A stretch of 64,000 nt of DNA, taken from contig NZ_RZOY02000009.1 in the NCBI RefSeq assembly GCF_004022705.2, forward strand, positions 124,001 to 188,000, written 5' to 3'. Below the pieces are notes generated by a model that saw only the letters and a list, made by a program, of their open reading frames with translations, searched no databases and was not told where the DNA came from. The position numbers and the translations under genes were made by a program. Shown here piece by piece: positions 8,333 through 19,732 of this stretch. The first letter of the stretch is position 1. Each line of letters opens with the position of its first letter. Origin of the DNA: Mesorhizobium sp. M2D.F.Ca.ET.226.01.1.1. GTDB lineage: Bacteria; Pseudomonadota; Alphaproteobacteria; Rhizobiales; Rhizobiaceae.

Positions 8333-10213
8333 ATGAAGGTTGGCCGCTTCCGCACGCTTTTCGCATCGGCGTTGGCGCTCGCCTTCGCCTCCAGCCTGCA
8401 GGCCAGCTTCGCCGATGAATGGCACACGACGTCCTCGCTGATCGGCCCATCCAAATACGGCGACAACTTCCAGCGCTACGACTACGTCAATCCGGACGCG
8501 CCCAAGGGCGGCACCTACAACTCCGTGGTCACCGGCACGTTCGACAGCTTCAATCCCTACATCGTGCAGGGAGCGCCCGCCGCCGGTTTTGCTGAGTTCG
8601 GCGGCGGACTGCTCTACGATACGTTGATGGATCAGGCGACCGACGAAGGCAGCGTCAGCCATCCGCTGGTCGCGGAGGCGTACAAATACCCGTCGGATTA
8701 CTCATCCGCGACCTACCGGCTCAACCCCCAAGCAAAATGGCATGATGGCCAGCCGATCACCCCCGAAGACGTGATCTGGTCCTTTCAGGTGCTGAAGGCC
8801 AACAGCCCGATGTACAATCGCTATTTCGAGAACGTGACCGAGGCGGTCGCCGTCTCGGATCAGGAGGTCGAATTCCACTTCAACCAGAAGGGCAATCGCG
8901 AGTTGCCAAAGATCCTCGGCGACCTCGTCGTGCTGCCGAAGCACTGGTGGGAAGGCACCGACGCGAGCGGCAAGAAGCGCGACATCACCAGGCCGACGCT
9001 CGAGCCGCCGCTGGGCTCGGCGGCCTACAAGATTGCCAGCTTCAAGCCGGGCTCGGAAATCGTCTGGCAGCGCGTGCCGGACTATTGGGGCGCCAAGCTG
9101 CCGGTGAAGATCGGCCGCGAGAATTTCGACACCCAGCGCTTCACCTACATCCTGGACGACAACGCCGCTTGGCAGGCCTTCACCAAGGGCGGGCTTCAGG
9201 ATATCAAGCCGGAGAACAGCTCGAGACGTTGGGCGACATTCTACAATTTCCCGGCGATCAAGGCCGGCGACGTGATCAAGAAGGAGTTCAAGACCACCTC
9301 GCCCGAGCCAATGCAGGCCTTCATGCTCAACCAGCGGCGGCCGCTGTTCCAGGATCGGCTGGTGCGTGAGGCACTGACCTATCCGTTCGACTTCGAGACG
9401 ATGAACCGCACATTGTTCTACGGTTACAATACCCGCACCACCAGTTACTTCCAGGGCACGGAACTGGCGTCGAGCGGATTGCCGCACGGCAAGGAACTCG
9501 AAATCCTGGAGAAGTACCGCGACAAGCTGCCGCCGGAGCTATTCACCCAGGAATTCAGGCTGCCGGTCTATGATTCACCCCAGGCCGAACGCAAGTATCT
9601 GAAGCAGGCTGTCGCCCTCTTTGCCCAGGCCGGCTGGGTGATCAAGGGCGGCAAGATGGTGAACGCCAAAACCGGCGCGCCATTCAAGTTCGAAATCCTC
9701 GGCGCGGCCGACACGGATCAGGTGATCTCCAGCCCCTGGATCGCCAATCTGCGCAAGATCGGTGTCGACGCGACGCTGCGGATCATCGATCCGACCCAAT
9801 ACATCAACCGGCGCAACAATTTCGACTACGACGTCATCATCGGCCAGCTTGGCCAATCAGAATCGCCCGGCAACGAGCAGCGCGATTTCTGGAGCTCGAA
9901 GGCTGCCGACACGCCGGGATCGCGCAACTATTCCGGCATCAAAAACCCGGTGGTCGACGCTCTAGTGGACCGTATCATCTTCGCCACCGACCGCGACGAG
10001 CTCGTCGCCACCACCCAAGCGCTCGACCGCGTGCTTTTGTGGAACTACTACGTCGTTCCGCAATATTATCGGGCGGTGGTGTGGCTTGCCTATTGGAACA
10101 AGTTCGACATGCCTGAGAAGCAGCCCGCCTACCGGGGCGCCGATATCGATTCCTGGTGGATCGACCCCGAGAAGGAAAAGGCGTTGGCATCTAAATACAA
10201 GAGCGTCAATTGA
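8333..10213 (+). CDS. yejA: Peptide ABC transporter substrate-binding protein (YejA-like, first copy)
   Basis: 626 residues, family 5 extracellular solute-binding protein. A Sec-type signal peptide ends near residue 28 (FASSLQASFADEW). The mature protein has the SBP_bac_5 pattern: the YDYVNPDAPKGGTYN start, AKWHDGQPITPEDVIWS near 125-141 and a long C-terminal lobe. The length fits the YejA subgroup, which imports peptides and microcin C-like compounds. A GAGGAG motif precedes the ATG by 6 bases. It overlaps the next gene by one base (TGATG) and begins a five-gene operon with permeases and a fused ATPase. Confidence 0.92.
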   Translation: MKVGRFRTLFASALALAFASSLQASFADEWHTTSSLIGPSKYGDNFQRYDYVNPDAPKGGTYNSVVTGTFDSFNPYIVQGAPAAGFAEFGGGLLYDTLMDQATDEGSVSHPLVAEAYKYPSDYSSATYRLNPQAKWHDGQPITPEDVIWSFQVLKANSPMYNRYFENVTEAVAVSDQEVEFHFNQKGNRELPKILGDLVVLPKHWWEGTDASGKKRDITRPTLEPPLGSAAYKIASFKPGSEIVWQRVPDYWGAKLPVKIGRENFDTQRFTYILDDNAAWQAFTKGGLQDIKPENSSRRWATFYNFPAIKAGDVIKKEFKTTSPEPMQAFMLNQRRPLFQDRLVREALTYPFDFETMNRTLFYGYNTRTTSYFQGTELASSGLPHGKELEILEKYRDKLPPELFTQEFRLPVYDSPQAERKYLKQAVALFAQAGWVIKGGKMVNAKTGAPFKFEILGAADTDQVISSPWIANLRKIGVDATLRIIDPTQYINRRNNFDYDVIIGQLGQSESPGNEQRDFWSSKAADTPGSRNYSGIKNPVVDALVDRIIFATDRDELVATTQALDRVLLWNYYVVPQYYRAVVWLAYWNKFDMPEKQPAYRGADIDSWWIDPEKEKALASKYKSVN

Positions 10214-12090
10214 TGCGGCGGCAATCGACGCTTCCCCGCCGCGACGTCCTGGCGCTCGGCATCGCGGCGACGGCAGCCGCGCTGCTGCCCGGCCGCGCCT
10301 TCGCCGACACCCCAACCGGCGTCAAGCTGCACGGCCTGTCAGCCTTCGGCGACCTCAAATACAAGCCCGATTTCACGCATTTCGACTACGTGAATGTCGA
10401 TGCGCCGCAGGGCGGCACCTTCAATTTCTCGCCACCCAATTGGGGCCAAAACCAGAGCCCGCAGACCTTCAACACGCTGAATTCGTTCGTCCCCAAGGGC
10501 GATTCCCCGCAACGCATGGAAATGTGTTTCGATTCCTTGATGGTGCGGGCGCTCGACGAGCCGGACGCGGTCTATGGGCTGATTGCCGACGGCGTCACGA
10601 TCTCCGACGACCGCAACGGCTTCACCTTCTCGCTACGTCCGCAGGCACGTTTCCACGACGGCACGCCGCTCACCGCCGACGACGTCGCCTTTACCTACAA
10701 GCTGCTCAAGGACAAAGGGCATCCGGACTACGCGCTGTCGCTGACGCATCTGGATGACGTGGTGGCGAAGGATACCCATACGGTCGAGCTCAAATTCTCC
10801 GGCAAGCAGTCGGCCCGCACCATCCTCAACGTGGTCGTTTTTCCGATCCTTTCGAAGGCCTTCTTCACCGCCAATCCCTTCGACTCCTCCCAGCTCAATC
10901 CGCCGCTGGGGTCAAGCGCCTACAAGGTCGGGCGCTGGTCGGCAGGCGCCTGGATCGAATATGAGCGCGTGGCCGACTACTGGGGCAACGACCTGCCGGT
11001 CAACCGCGGCCAGAACAATTTCGGGCGCATCCGCATCGAATTCTACCAGGATCGTACGGCCGGGTTCGAGGCCTTCAAGAAGGGCGAGATCCTCTACCGC
11101 GAGGAATTTACCTCGCGCGTCTGGGCGACGGCCTACGACTTTCCGGCCTTCACCGCCGGCAAGGTGATCAAGCATGAGTTCCCGGCCGAGACCACGCCTT
11201 CCATGCAGGCTACGGCGGTCAACCAGCGGCGAGAGCAATTCAAGGACCCGCGCGTGCGGCAGGCGATCGCGCTCTGCTTCGATTTCGAATGGACGCGGCG
11301 CAACTTTTTCTATGGCTCCTATGAGCGCTCGCAATCCTGCTTCGAAAGATCCGACTTCCGGGCCGCTGGCATGCCAACGCCGCAGGAGCTGGCGCTGCTT
11401 GAGCCGCTGCGCGACCAGTTGCCGCCGGAGACCCTCGGCGAGGCGGTGACGCAACCGCCATCGGACGGGTCCGGACGAGACCGCAAGCAACTGAGCGCGG
11501 CGCTGAAGCTACTCGCCGAGGCCGGTTGGAAGCGCTCCGGCGATTTCGTGCTCAATGACAAGGGCGGGCGGCTGGCCGCCGAATTCCTGGTCGACGACGA
11601 GACATTCGTCCAGGTCTATTCGCCCTGGGTCGCCAACATGAAAGCCATTGGCATCGATGCCTCGATCCGCCTGGTGGATTCAGCCCAGTACCAGCTCAGG
11701 CAATCGACATTCGATTTCGACCTGCTCTCGGCCGCCTTCAATTTCAGCGCGACGCCGACCCGCGACGATCTGGAAATCTTCTTCCACTCGCGGAGCGCCT
11801 CGGTATCGGGCTCGCGCAATCTGCCGGGCGTTGCAAGCCCGGCGATCGATGCGTTGATCGATGCCGTCGGCGCCGCCAAGGATCGTGAAAGCCTGACCAC
11901 CGCCATGCGCGCGTTGGACCGGGCCTTGCGCGCGCGGCGCGATTGGATTCCAAGTTGGTATCTGGCGAATCACCGAAGCGCCTATTGGGACATGTTCGGC
12001 TTTCCCGAACGGAAACCCGATTTCGGCTTTCCGGTCGAGGCGCTGTGGTGGGTCGACAAGGGCAAGGCGGCAAAGATTGGCAAAGCCTGA
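10213..12090 (+). CDS. yejA: Peptide ABC transporter substrate-binding protein (YejA-like, second copy)
   Basis: 625 residues, a paralogue of the preceding gene, with shared landmarks (HFDYVNVDAPQGGTFN; ARFHDGTPLTADDVAF; QFKDPRVRQAIALCFDFEW). Unlike copy one, its export signal looks Tat-type: LPRRDVLALGIAA followed by a hydrophobic stretch and an AFA cleavage site near residue 32. Translation probably starts at the ATG overlapping the upstream stop. Two binding proteins feeding one permease suggest a broadened peptide range. This is inference; the ligands are not known. Confidence 0.92.
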   Translation: MRRQSTLPRRDVLALGIAATAAALLPGRAFADTPTGVKLHGLSAFGDLKYKPDFTHFDYVNVDAPQGGTFNFSPPNWGQNQSPQTFNTLNSFVPKGDSPQRMEMCFDSLMVRALDEPDAVYGLIADGVTISDDRNGFTFSLRPQARFHDGTPLTADDVAFTYKLLKDKGHPDYALSLTHLDDVVAKDTHTVELKFSGKQSARTILNVVVFPILSKAFFTANPFDSSQLNPPLGSSAYKVGRWSAGAWIEYERVADYWGNDLPVNRGQNNFGRIRIEFYQDRTAGFEAFKKGEILYREEFTSRVWATAYDFPAFTAGKVIKHEFPAETTPSMQATAVNQRREQFKDPRVRQAIALCFDFEWTRRNFFYGSYERSQSCFERSDFRAAGMPTPQELALLEPLRDQLPPETLGEAVTQPPSDGSGRDRKQLSAALKLLAEAGWKRSGDFVLNDKGGRLAAEFLVDDETFVQVYSPWVANMKAIGIDASIRLVDSAQYQLRQSTFDFDLLSAAFNFSATPTRDDLEIFFHSRSASVSGSRNLPGVASPAIDALIDAVGAAKDRESLTTAMRALDRALRARRDWIPSWYLANHRSAYWDMFGFPERKPDFGFPVEALWWVDKGKAAKIGKA

Positions 12091-12120
12091 CATGATTGTT
12101 CGCGCGGGACCCGTCGCCTG

Positions 12121-13215
12121 ATGGGCGCCTATATCCTGCGCCGCATTCTTCTCATGATCCCGACGCTGTTCGGCATCATGGCGGTTTCCTTCGCGGTCAT
12201 CCAGTTCGCGCCGGGCGGCCCGGTCGAGCAGGTGATAGCCCGTCTGACCAATCAGGGGGGTAACGACCGCCTCGGCGGCGGTGGTGGCGATGCCGGTGCC
12301 ACCAATTTCGACGTCGCCGGCGATGTCAGCTCGAAATATCGCGGCGCACAGGGGCTCGACCCCGAATTCATCAAGAAGCTGGAAAAGCAGTTCGGCTTCG
12401 ACAAGCCGCCGCTCGAGCGCTTCGGCATGATGCTGTGGAACTATATCCGCTTCGATTTCGGCGACAGCTATTTCCGCGATATCTCGGTGCTGAACCTGAT
12501 CCTGGAGAAGATGCCCGTCTCCATCTCCATTGGCCTGTGGATTACGCTATTGTCCTATCTGATCTCGATCCCGCTCGGCATCCGCAAGGCGGTGAAGGAC
12601 GGCTCGACCTTCGATGTGTGGACCAGCGGCGTCGTCATCGTCGGCTATGCCATTCCCGGCTTCCTGTTCGGCATCCTCTTGATGGTGCTGTTCGCCGGCG
12701 GCTCGTTCTGGGACTGGTTCCCGCTGCGCGGCATCGTGTCCGACAATTGGGACCAGCTGTCCTGGCCCGCCAAGATTGCCGACTATTTCTGGCACATGAC
12801 GCTGCCGCTGACGGCGCTGGTGCTGTCGGCCTTCGCCACGACCACCCTGCTCACCAAGAACTCCTTCCTCGAGGAGATCCGCAAGCAATATGTCGTGACA
12901 GCGCGCGCCAAGGGCCTGTCGGAGCGCAAGGTGCTCTACGGCCACGTCTTCCGAAACGCCATGCTGATCGTCATCGCCGGCTTTCCCGGCGCCTTCATCT
13001 CGGCCTTCTTCACGGGCTCGCTGCTGATCGAGAACATCTTCTCGCTCGACGGCCTCGGCCTGCTCGGCTTCAAGTCGGTGATCGACCGCGACTATCCGGT
13101 GGTTTTCGCCACCCTCTACATCTTCTCGCTGCTCGGCCTGTTCGTCGGCCTTCTGTCCGACCTGATCTACACTTGGGTCGATCCGCGCATCGACTTCGAG
13201 CGGAGAGACATCTGA
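12121..13215 (+). CDS. yejB: Peptide ABC transporter permease, YejB type
   Basis: 364 residues with an N-terminal membrane helix starting MGAYILRRILLMIPTLFGIM, a Gly-rich periplasmic insert at about 40-60 typical of the YejB group, and five further predicted membrane segments. The EAA-type loop for ATPase contact lies near residue 255 (TARAKGLSERKVLYGHVFRN). Permease of the Yej importer in the inner membrane. It overlaps the next permease gene by one base. Confidence 0.93.
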   Translation: MGAYILRRILLMIPTLFGIMAVSFAVIQFAPGGPVEQVIARLTNQGGNDRLGGGGGDAGATNFDVAGDVSSKYRGAQGLDPEFIKKLEKQFGFDKPPLERFGMMLWNYIRFDFGDSYFRDISVLNLILEKMPVSISIGLWITLLSYLISIPLGIRKAVKDGSTFDVWTSGVVIVGYAIPGFLFGILLMVLFAGGSFWDWFPLRGIVSDNWDQLSWPAKIADYFWHMTLPLTALVLSAFATTTLLTKNSFLEEIRKQYVVTARAKGLSERKVLYGHVFRNAMLIVIAGFPGAFISAFFTGSLLIENIFSLDGLGLLGFKSVIDRDYPVVFATLYIFSLLGLFVGLLSDLIYTWVDPRIDFERRDI

Positions 13216-14350
13216 TGGCCGAGGCTGCGTTCGAAAGCGTGCCGGCGCGGCCTCGGAGGCCATTTCTGTCCCCGCTCAACCAGAGGCGATTGCAGAACTT
13301 CAAGGCCAACCGGCGGGGCTACTGGTCGCTCTGGATCTTCCTGTTCCTGTTCGTGCTGTCGCTGTTTTCCGAGCTGATCGCCAACGACAAGCCGATCATC
13401 GCCTCATACAAGGGCGAGATCCTGTTTCCGGTCCTGGTGGCCTATCCCGAGGAGAAGTTCGGCGGTTTCTATGCCGTCACCGACTATCGCGATCCGGTGA
13501 TCCAGGACGAGATCAATTCCAATGGCTGGATGATCTGGCCGCCGGTCCGTTACTCCTACCAGACGGTCAACAACGCCATTCCGGAACCGGCACCGGCGAA
13601 GCCATCCTGGCTTTACGACAAGAAGACGCGCTGCAGCCAGTATCCGCAAGGCGAGGCCGACGCCAATTGCGTAGTCGGCAACTGGAACTGGCTGGGCACC
13701 GACGACCAGGCTCGCGATGTGCTGGCGCGCGTGCTCTACGGCTTCCGCATCTCGGTTCTGTTCGGCCTGATCCTGACGCTCGGCTCGTCGCTGATCGGCG
13801 TCGCCGCCGGCGCGGTGCAAGGCTATTTCGGCGGCTGGACCGACCTTCTCTTCCAGCGTTTCATCGAGATCTGGTCGGCGATCCCGGTGCTCTACCTCCT
13901 GCTTATCGTCTCGGCCATCCTGCCGCCCGGCTTCTTCATCCTGCTCGGCTTGATGCTGCTGTTCTCCTGGGTGGCGCTGGTCGGCGTGGTGCGGGCCGAA
14001 TTCCTGCGCGCGCGCAACTTCGAATATGTCAACGCGGCGCGGGCGCTCGGCGTGCCAAACCTCACCATCATGTTCCGGCACCTGTTGCCTAACGCCATGG
14101 TGGCGACGCTGACCTTCCTACCCTTCCTGCTCTCGGGCTCTATCTCGACGCTGACCTCGCTCGATTATCTCGGCTTCGGCCTGCCGCCGGGCTCGGCCTC
14201 GCTCGGCGAGCTGCTGAAACAGGCGCAGCGCAACCTCAACGCCCCCTGGCTCGGCATTTCCGGCTTCATCGTCATCTCGGTGATGCTGTCCCTGCTGGTC
14301 TTCATCGGCGAGGCGACACGCGACGCCTTCGATCCGCGCAAGACGTTCAA

Positions 14351-14354
<4 letters not shown>
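13215..14354 (+). CDS. yejE: Peptide ABC transporter permease, YejE type
   Basis: 379 residues from the ATG that overlaps the yejB stop; the reading frame is open further upstream but only as a shadow of yejB. The N-terminal OppC_N-type region has a membrane helix at about 35-55, then a periplasmic region of about 120 residues including two Cys (KTRCSQYPQGEADANC). The permease core has an EAA loop near residue 270 (NAARALGVPNLTIMFRHLLP). It forms the inner-membrane channel together with YejB. Confidence 0.93.
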
Positions 14355-15979
<1,625 letters not shown>

Positions 15980-15992
15980 CTATCTATTTCAC

Positions 15993-16036
15993 GCAATTCC
16001 GGACGGAAAAGCGCTACACACTTTTCCTGGAATTGC
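15993..16036 (-). repeat. 44-bp palindromic repeat, family A copy 1 (inverted orientation)
   Basis: GCAATTCC at the left end and GGAATTGC at the right end bracket nearly complementary arms (GGACGGAAAAGCG against CTTTTCC). The same element occurs at 27684-27727 and 57488-57530 in the opposite orientation. It lies right after yejF and could form a terminator-like hairpin. Confidence 0.85.
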
Positions 16037-16072
16037 TTCAGGGCCAGCCAAACAGGGAAGAGAAATCCGCGA

Positions 16073-17014
16073 ATGGAAAAAGGCAAAATCCTGCTTGCCC
16101 TCACCGGCATCCACCCGCAGCGCTGGCGCGAGTTGCTCTCGGCCGAGCGGGAGGTCGTGCTGGAGCCCAACGGCGCCAACGATCCGACGATCACCTATGC
16201 GGTGGTGTGGAAGCAGAAGCCCAATCTTCTCAAGTCGCTACCCAATTTGCGCGTCATCTTTTCGATCGGCGCCGGCGTCGACCACATCTTTGCAGATCCC
16301 GGCCTGCCCGATGTGCCGATCGTCAAGATCGTCGCCGACAATCTCACCCAGCACATGGTCGAATATGTCGTCTGGCGGGTGCTCGACCATCACCGCCAGG
16401 CGATGCTCTACCGCGCCCAGCAGCAAAAGAAGATATGGCACGAACCGCCGCAACGGGTGGCCGGCGACATTTCCGTCGGCATCATGGGGCTTGGCAGCCT
16501 TGGCCGCGCCGCGGCTTCGGCGCTGCTGTCGCTCGGCTTTGCCGTCAACGGCTGGTCGCGCGGCGAGCGGCCGATGCAGGGCGTTTCGACCTATTCCGGC
16601 GAGGCTGGGCTGATCCCCTTCCTCAACGCCACGGACATCCTGGTCGTGCTTTTGCCGCTGACGCCGCAAACCCAGGGCATCGTCAATTACGGGCTGCTCA
16701 AGGAACTGCGCAAGCGTAACGGCCTTGGCGGCTCGGTGCTGATCAATGCCGGACGCGGTCGTCTGCAGAAGGATGCCGACATATTGCGCGCGCTGGACGA
16801 CGGCACGCTGAAGGAGGCGAGCCTCGACGTGTTCGAGGTCGAACCGCTGCCGAAAACCAGCCCGCTGTGGAGCCATCCGAAAGTGTTCATCACGCCGCAT
16901 GCGGCGGCGACGTCGGATCCCGCCCATCTGGTGCCGATCATGCTGCGCCAGATGGCGGCCTTCGAGCGCGGCGAGAAGCTCGAAAACCTGGTCGACCGCG
17001 AGGCCGGATATTAA
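16073..17014 (+). CDS. D-2-hydroxyacid dehydrogenase, GhrA (glyoxylate/hydroxypyruvate reductase A) type
   Basis: 313 residues. NAD(P)-dependent reduction of 2-oxoacids such as glyoxylate is the expected activity. The Rossmann motif GIMGLGSLGRAAASALLSLG lies at about 139-158, the NAGRGRL segment with the active-site Arg near 224, and the C-terminal catalytic His in the ITPHAAA segment near 272. The RVLDHHRQAM segment in the middle resembles the GhrA subgroup. It is probably monocistronic, preceded by repeat A. Confidence 0.9.
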   Translation: MEKGKILLALTGIHPQRWRELLSAEREVVLEPNGANDPTITYAVVWKQKPNLLKSLPNLRVIFSIGAGVDHIFADPGLPDVPIVKIVADNLTQHMVEYVVWRVLDHHRQAMLYRAQQQKKIWHEPPQRVAGDISVGIMGLGSLGRAAASALLSLGFAVNGWSRGERPMQGVSTYSGEAGLIPFLNATDILVVLLPLTPQTQGIVNYGLLKELRKRNGLGGSVLINAGRGRLQKDADILRALDDGTLKEASLDVFEVEPLPKTSPLWSHPKVFITPHAAATSDPAHLVPIMLRQMAAFERGEKLENLVDREAGY

Positions 17015-17136
17015 TTCGGGGGCAGACCCCAGGCGTGAAAGCATCGCTTGATTGCGATCGCGTTGGCAAGGGTAGACTTGCCGCTGTTGAATAGTCCCAG
17101 GATACAGACGCGGCCGCCGAGGTCCGTGAGGTTCAT
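17011..17136 (-). pseudogene. 41-codon remnant of a P-loop kinase/ATPase gene
   Basis: On the minus strand an ATG opens a 41-codon frame whose first 27 codons read like the start of an AAA/adenylate-kinase-like P-loop protein: M-N-L-T-D-L-G-G-R-V-C-I-L-G followed by a Walker A, LFNSGKSTLANAI. Rhizobia have full-length proteins starting this way. After the Walker A and about ten more residues the homology stops and a TAA ends the frame inside the end of the GhrA-like gene. No downstream continuation was seen. I read it as a truncated gene fragment, though a short expressed peptide cannot be excluded. Confidence 0.65.
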
Positions 17137-17172
17137 CGGATTATAGCGATCCAGGCGAGCGGCAGCGAATTC

Positions 17173-17547
17173 TCAGGACGGTTTCGAACCAGGCAACCCG
17201 AAACTCTCCTTCTTCTTAGGCTTGCCGCAATCGCGGCGCTCGATCGACCGGTTCATGGCGTCGATCTCGCCGCTCGCCTTGTTGCTGGCGCGTTGCGCCT
17301 TGGAGCGCATGTCCGGCGTGAACGGGCCGAAGCCCATCGCCGGATTGGAGAAGCTCGGCTTGGCCGTGATCGGCAGATTGTTCTGCTGCGCCAGTTGGTT
17401 GCGCTGTGCCAGCAATTGATCGCAAGGCACATCGTCATATTTCAATGAGGATTGAACGTCCTCGTCCTGGCGCTCGGCCATCGACGTGCCGCCGACGCAG
17501 CCGGCGACCGTCAGGCAGGACGCCAACACGACCATGGTCCAGCGCAT
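17173..17547 (-). CDS. Small lipoprotein of unknown function
   Basis: 124 residues from the ATG at 17547, which has a GAGGAG ribosome-binding site 8 bases upstream; the frame is open further 5' but without a signal. The N-terminus is a lipoprotein signal with lipobox LTVAGC, lipidated Cys near residue 17. The mature part is polar, with a Cys pair (VPCDQLL; RRDCGKP), a coiled segment and a Lys-rich tail. I do not recognise the family. It is probably in the outer or inner membrane facing the periplasm. Confidence 0.7.
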   Translation of the reverse strand: MRWTMVVLASCLTVAGCVGGTSMAERQDEDVQSSLKYDDVPCDQLLAQRNQLAQQNNLPITAKPSFSNPAMGFGPFTPDMRSKAQRASNKASGEIDAMNRSIERRDCGKPKKKESFGLPGSKPS

Positions 17548-17621
17548 GGATTTCTCCTCGTGATGTCTGCCCCGCGCCACCCCGACCATGCCATTCAGGC
17601 TTTTTCGCAGCAAGCACGGGC

Positions 17622-18569
17622 TCATGCGGGTGCCTGAGTGCTCAACCCGGCAGATGCGGTGGTGGGGAAGCCGGCCACGATGGCCAGGCCCTCGACGGGA
17701 TCACGCCGGTCGTGCCGGATAACCGTGCGGTCCAGCGACAGAACCGCAAGCCTGTTGGCGGCAAGCACGCGCCAAGCATAGGTCTCGGAGTGCGCATAAC
17801 GCCGTGACGGCTGCAGAGCGAAATCACCGCCGCCGGCAAGCCTCTCGACCGAAAATGCGAACAGCCCGTCCTCGGCTAGCATGCCGGCCACCGCGCCGAC
17901 GATGCGTTCGAGCGCGCCGATATAGATGAACACGTCTGCCGCGACCACGATGTCGGCCCGCTCGCCGGCGCGAGTGAAATTCTGAAGATCGGCCTTGGCC
18001 AGCAGGTCGTAGATGCCTTTGGCTTTTGCCTTCCTCAGCATGCCGGCCGAGATATCGTAACCCTCCAGCCGGTCGGCGAGCGGGCGCAGCCTCTCGCCCA
18101 TCAGGCCGGTGCCGCAACCGAGGTCGAGGGCCAGCCGGAACCGGCCGTGCCGTGCCTTGCGGATGGCCTGGCTCAGAAAATCTGGCAGTCCGTAGCCGAG
18201 CTTCCCGACAAGCGATTCCTCGAAACTGTCGGCGTAGTGATCGAACAAGGTCTCGACGAAGGCGCTTGGCGGTGCCGCGGCAGCCGGCGCTCTGCCGATC
18301 AGCTGAAGCTTCAACGCGGCGCCGAGGCGGTCCGCGGGCTCGAGCTCCAGCGCCATGGCCCAGGCTCGCGCGGCCAGGTCGGGCAGCCCGGCCGCCTCCT
18401 GCATTTCGCCGAGGCGAAACCAGCCGGCGGCCCATTGCGGCGCCAGCTCCAGCGCGCCGAGCAGAAGCTCCGCCGCCTGCGCGGGCTCGCCCGAGGCAAG
18501 CAGCATTTCGGCGAAATCGGCGCGACGGTCGGCGTTCAGATCACCCGACGAGGCCTGGAGCGGTTTCAT
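17622..18569 (-). CDS. TPR-methyltransferase fusion protein (class I SAM-dependent)
   Basis: 315 residues. Residues about 15-80 look like two tetratricopeptide-type repeats (ELLLGALELAPQWAAGWFRLGE; then LAARAWAMALELEPADRL). Residues about 145-260 are a class I methyltransferase domain with the SAM motif LALDLGCGTGLMGE and a following acidic position in GYDISAGML. Such proteins are commonly annotated as predicted TPR-repeat methyltransferases, related to the HemK/NDUFAF5 groups, with unknown substrates. The ATG at 18569 is preferred over a TTG two codons upstream. Confidence 0.82.
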   Translation of the reverse strand: MKPLQASSGDLNADRRADFAEMLLASGEPAQAAELLLGALELAPQWAAGWFRLGEMQEAAGLPDLAARAWAMALELEPADRLGAALKLQLIGRAPAAAAPPSAFVETLFDHYADSFEESLVGKLGYGLPDFLSQAIRKARHGRFRLALDLGCGTGLMGERLRPLADRLEGYDISAGMLRKAKAKGIYDLLAKADLQNFTRAGERADIVVAADVFIYIGALERIVGAVAGMLAEDGLFAFSVERLAGGGDFALQPSRRYAHSETYAWRVLAANRLAVLSLDRTVIRHDRRDPVEGLAIVAGFPTTASAGLSTQAPA

Positions 18570-18676
18570 CTGCAAAGAATCCCACCGGCGAGCCGGGCCG
18601 GCGGGCGGGTTTAGGATGAGTCAGCAGTCTCTTGCAACAGGCTTCCCGCGGCAAATTTAGCCACTATCTTGAGGCG

Positions 18677-19687
18677 ATGCGCGCCAGCGACCTGTTCAAA
18701 TCCCGGCCGGAAGGGCTTTATTGCCCGCCAGGCGATTTTTTCATCGACCCGGTGCGCCCGGTCGAGCGGGCGCTGATCACGCACGGCCATTCCGACCATG
18801 CGCGCTCCGGCCACCGCTCGGTGCTCGCCACACAGGAAACGCTCGACATCATGGGGCTGCGCTATGGCGAGGATTTCGCCGGAACGACGCAGGCCGCGAC
18901 GCTTGGCGAAACGACCGACATCAACGGCGTCGCCGTCACCTTCCATCCGGCCGGGCATGTGCTGGGCTCGGCGCAGATCTGCGTCGAGCATAGGGGCATC
19001 CGCATCGTCGCCTCCGGCGACTACAAGCGCCAGAAGGACGCCACCTGCCTGCCGTTCGAGCCGATCCCCTGCGATGTCTTCATCACCGAAGCGACCTTCG
19101 GCCTGCCGGTGTTCCGGCATCCGCCGGACCATGAGGAGATTGCGCGCGTGCTCAAATCGGCGGCGCAGTTTCCTGAACGCTCGCATTTGATCGGCGCCTA
19201 TGCGCTGGGCAAGGCGCAGCGAGTGATGCGGCTGCTGCGCGACGCGGGCTATGACAGGCCGATCTATATCCACGGCGCGCTGGCGAAGCTCAGCGAATAT
19301 TACCAGAGCCAGGGCATCGATCTCGGCAGGCTGGAGCCGGGGACGGTGGAGAGCGGCGCCAAGGCCGATTTCGCCGGCGCGATCGTGGTCGGGCCGCCAT
19401 CGGCCTTCGCCGACCGCTGGGCGCGGCGTTTTCCGGACCCGATCTCCTGCTTCGCCTCGGGATGGATGCGCATCCGCCAGCGCGCCAAGCAGGGCGGCGT
19501 CGAGCTGCCGCTGATCATTTCCGACCACGCCGACTGGGACGAGCTGATCATCACCATCAAGGAAACGGGTGCTGCGGAAATCTGGGTCACGCATGGCCGC
19601 GAGGAGGCGCTGGTGCGCTGGTGCGAGCTGGAGGGGATCGCGGCGCGGCCATTGCATCTGGTGGGGTATGAGGACGAGGGCGATTGA
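18677..19687 (+). CDS. Ligase-associated MBL-fold exonuclease
   Basis: 336 residues. A metallo-beta-lactamase/beta-CASP-like nuclease with the metal motif THGHSDHA near residue 34, a HPAGHVLGSAQI segment near 96 and a C-terminal ISDHADWDE segment. In many proteobacteria this protein is encoded beside an ATP-dependent DNA ligase and a ligase-associated helicase and is assigned to a DNA repair set. Here the ligase follows after 235 bp holding a repeat, and no helicase gene is present nearby. ATG 18677 was chosen because homologous sequence starts at MRASDLF; an upstream TTG at 18632 is possible. Confidence 0.88.
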   Translation: MRASDLFKSRPEGLYCPPGDFFIDPVRPVERALITHGHSDHARSGHRSVLATQETLDIMGLRYGEDFAGTTQAATLGETTDINGVAVTFHPAGHVLGSAQICVEHRGIRIVASGDYKRQKDATCLPFEPIPCDVFITEATFGLPVFRHPPDHEEIARVLKSAAQFPERSHLIGAYALGKAQRVMRLLRDAGYDRPIYIHGALAKLSEYYQSQGIDLGRLEPGTVESGAKADFAGAIVVGPPSAFADRWARRFPDPISCFASGWMRIRQRAKQGGVELPLIISDHADWDELIITIKETGAAEIWVTHGREEALVRWCELEGIAARPLHLVGYEDEGD

Positions 19688-19732
19688 TGCAGTCTTTTGA
19701 TCCAGAAATCGCGAACGCAGCGATCCTTCACA

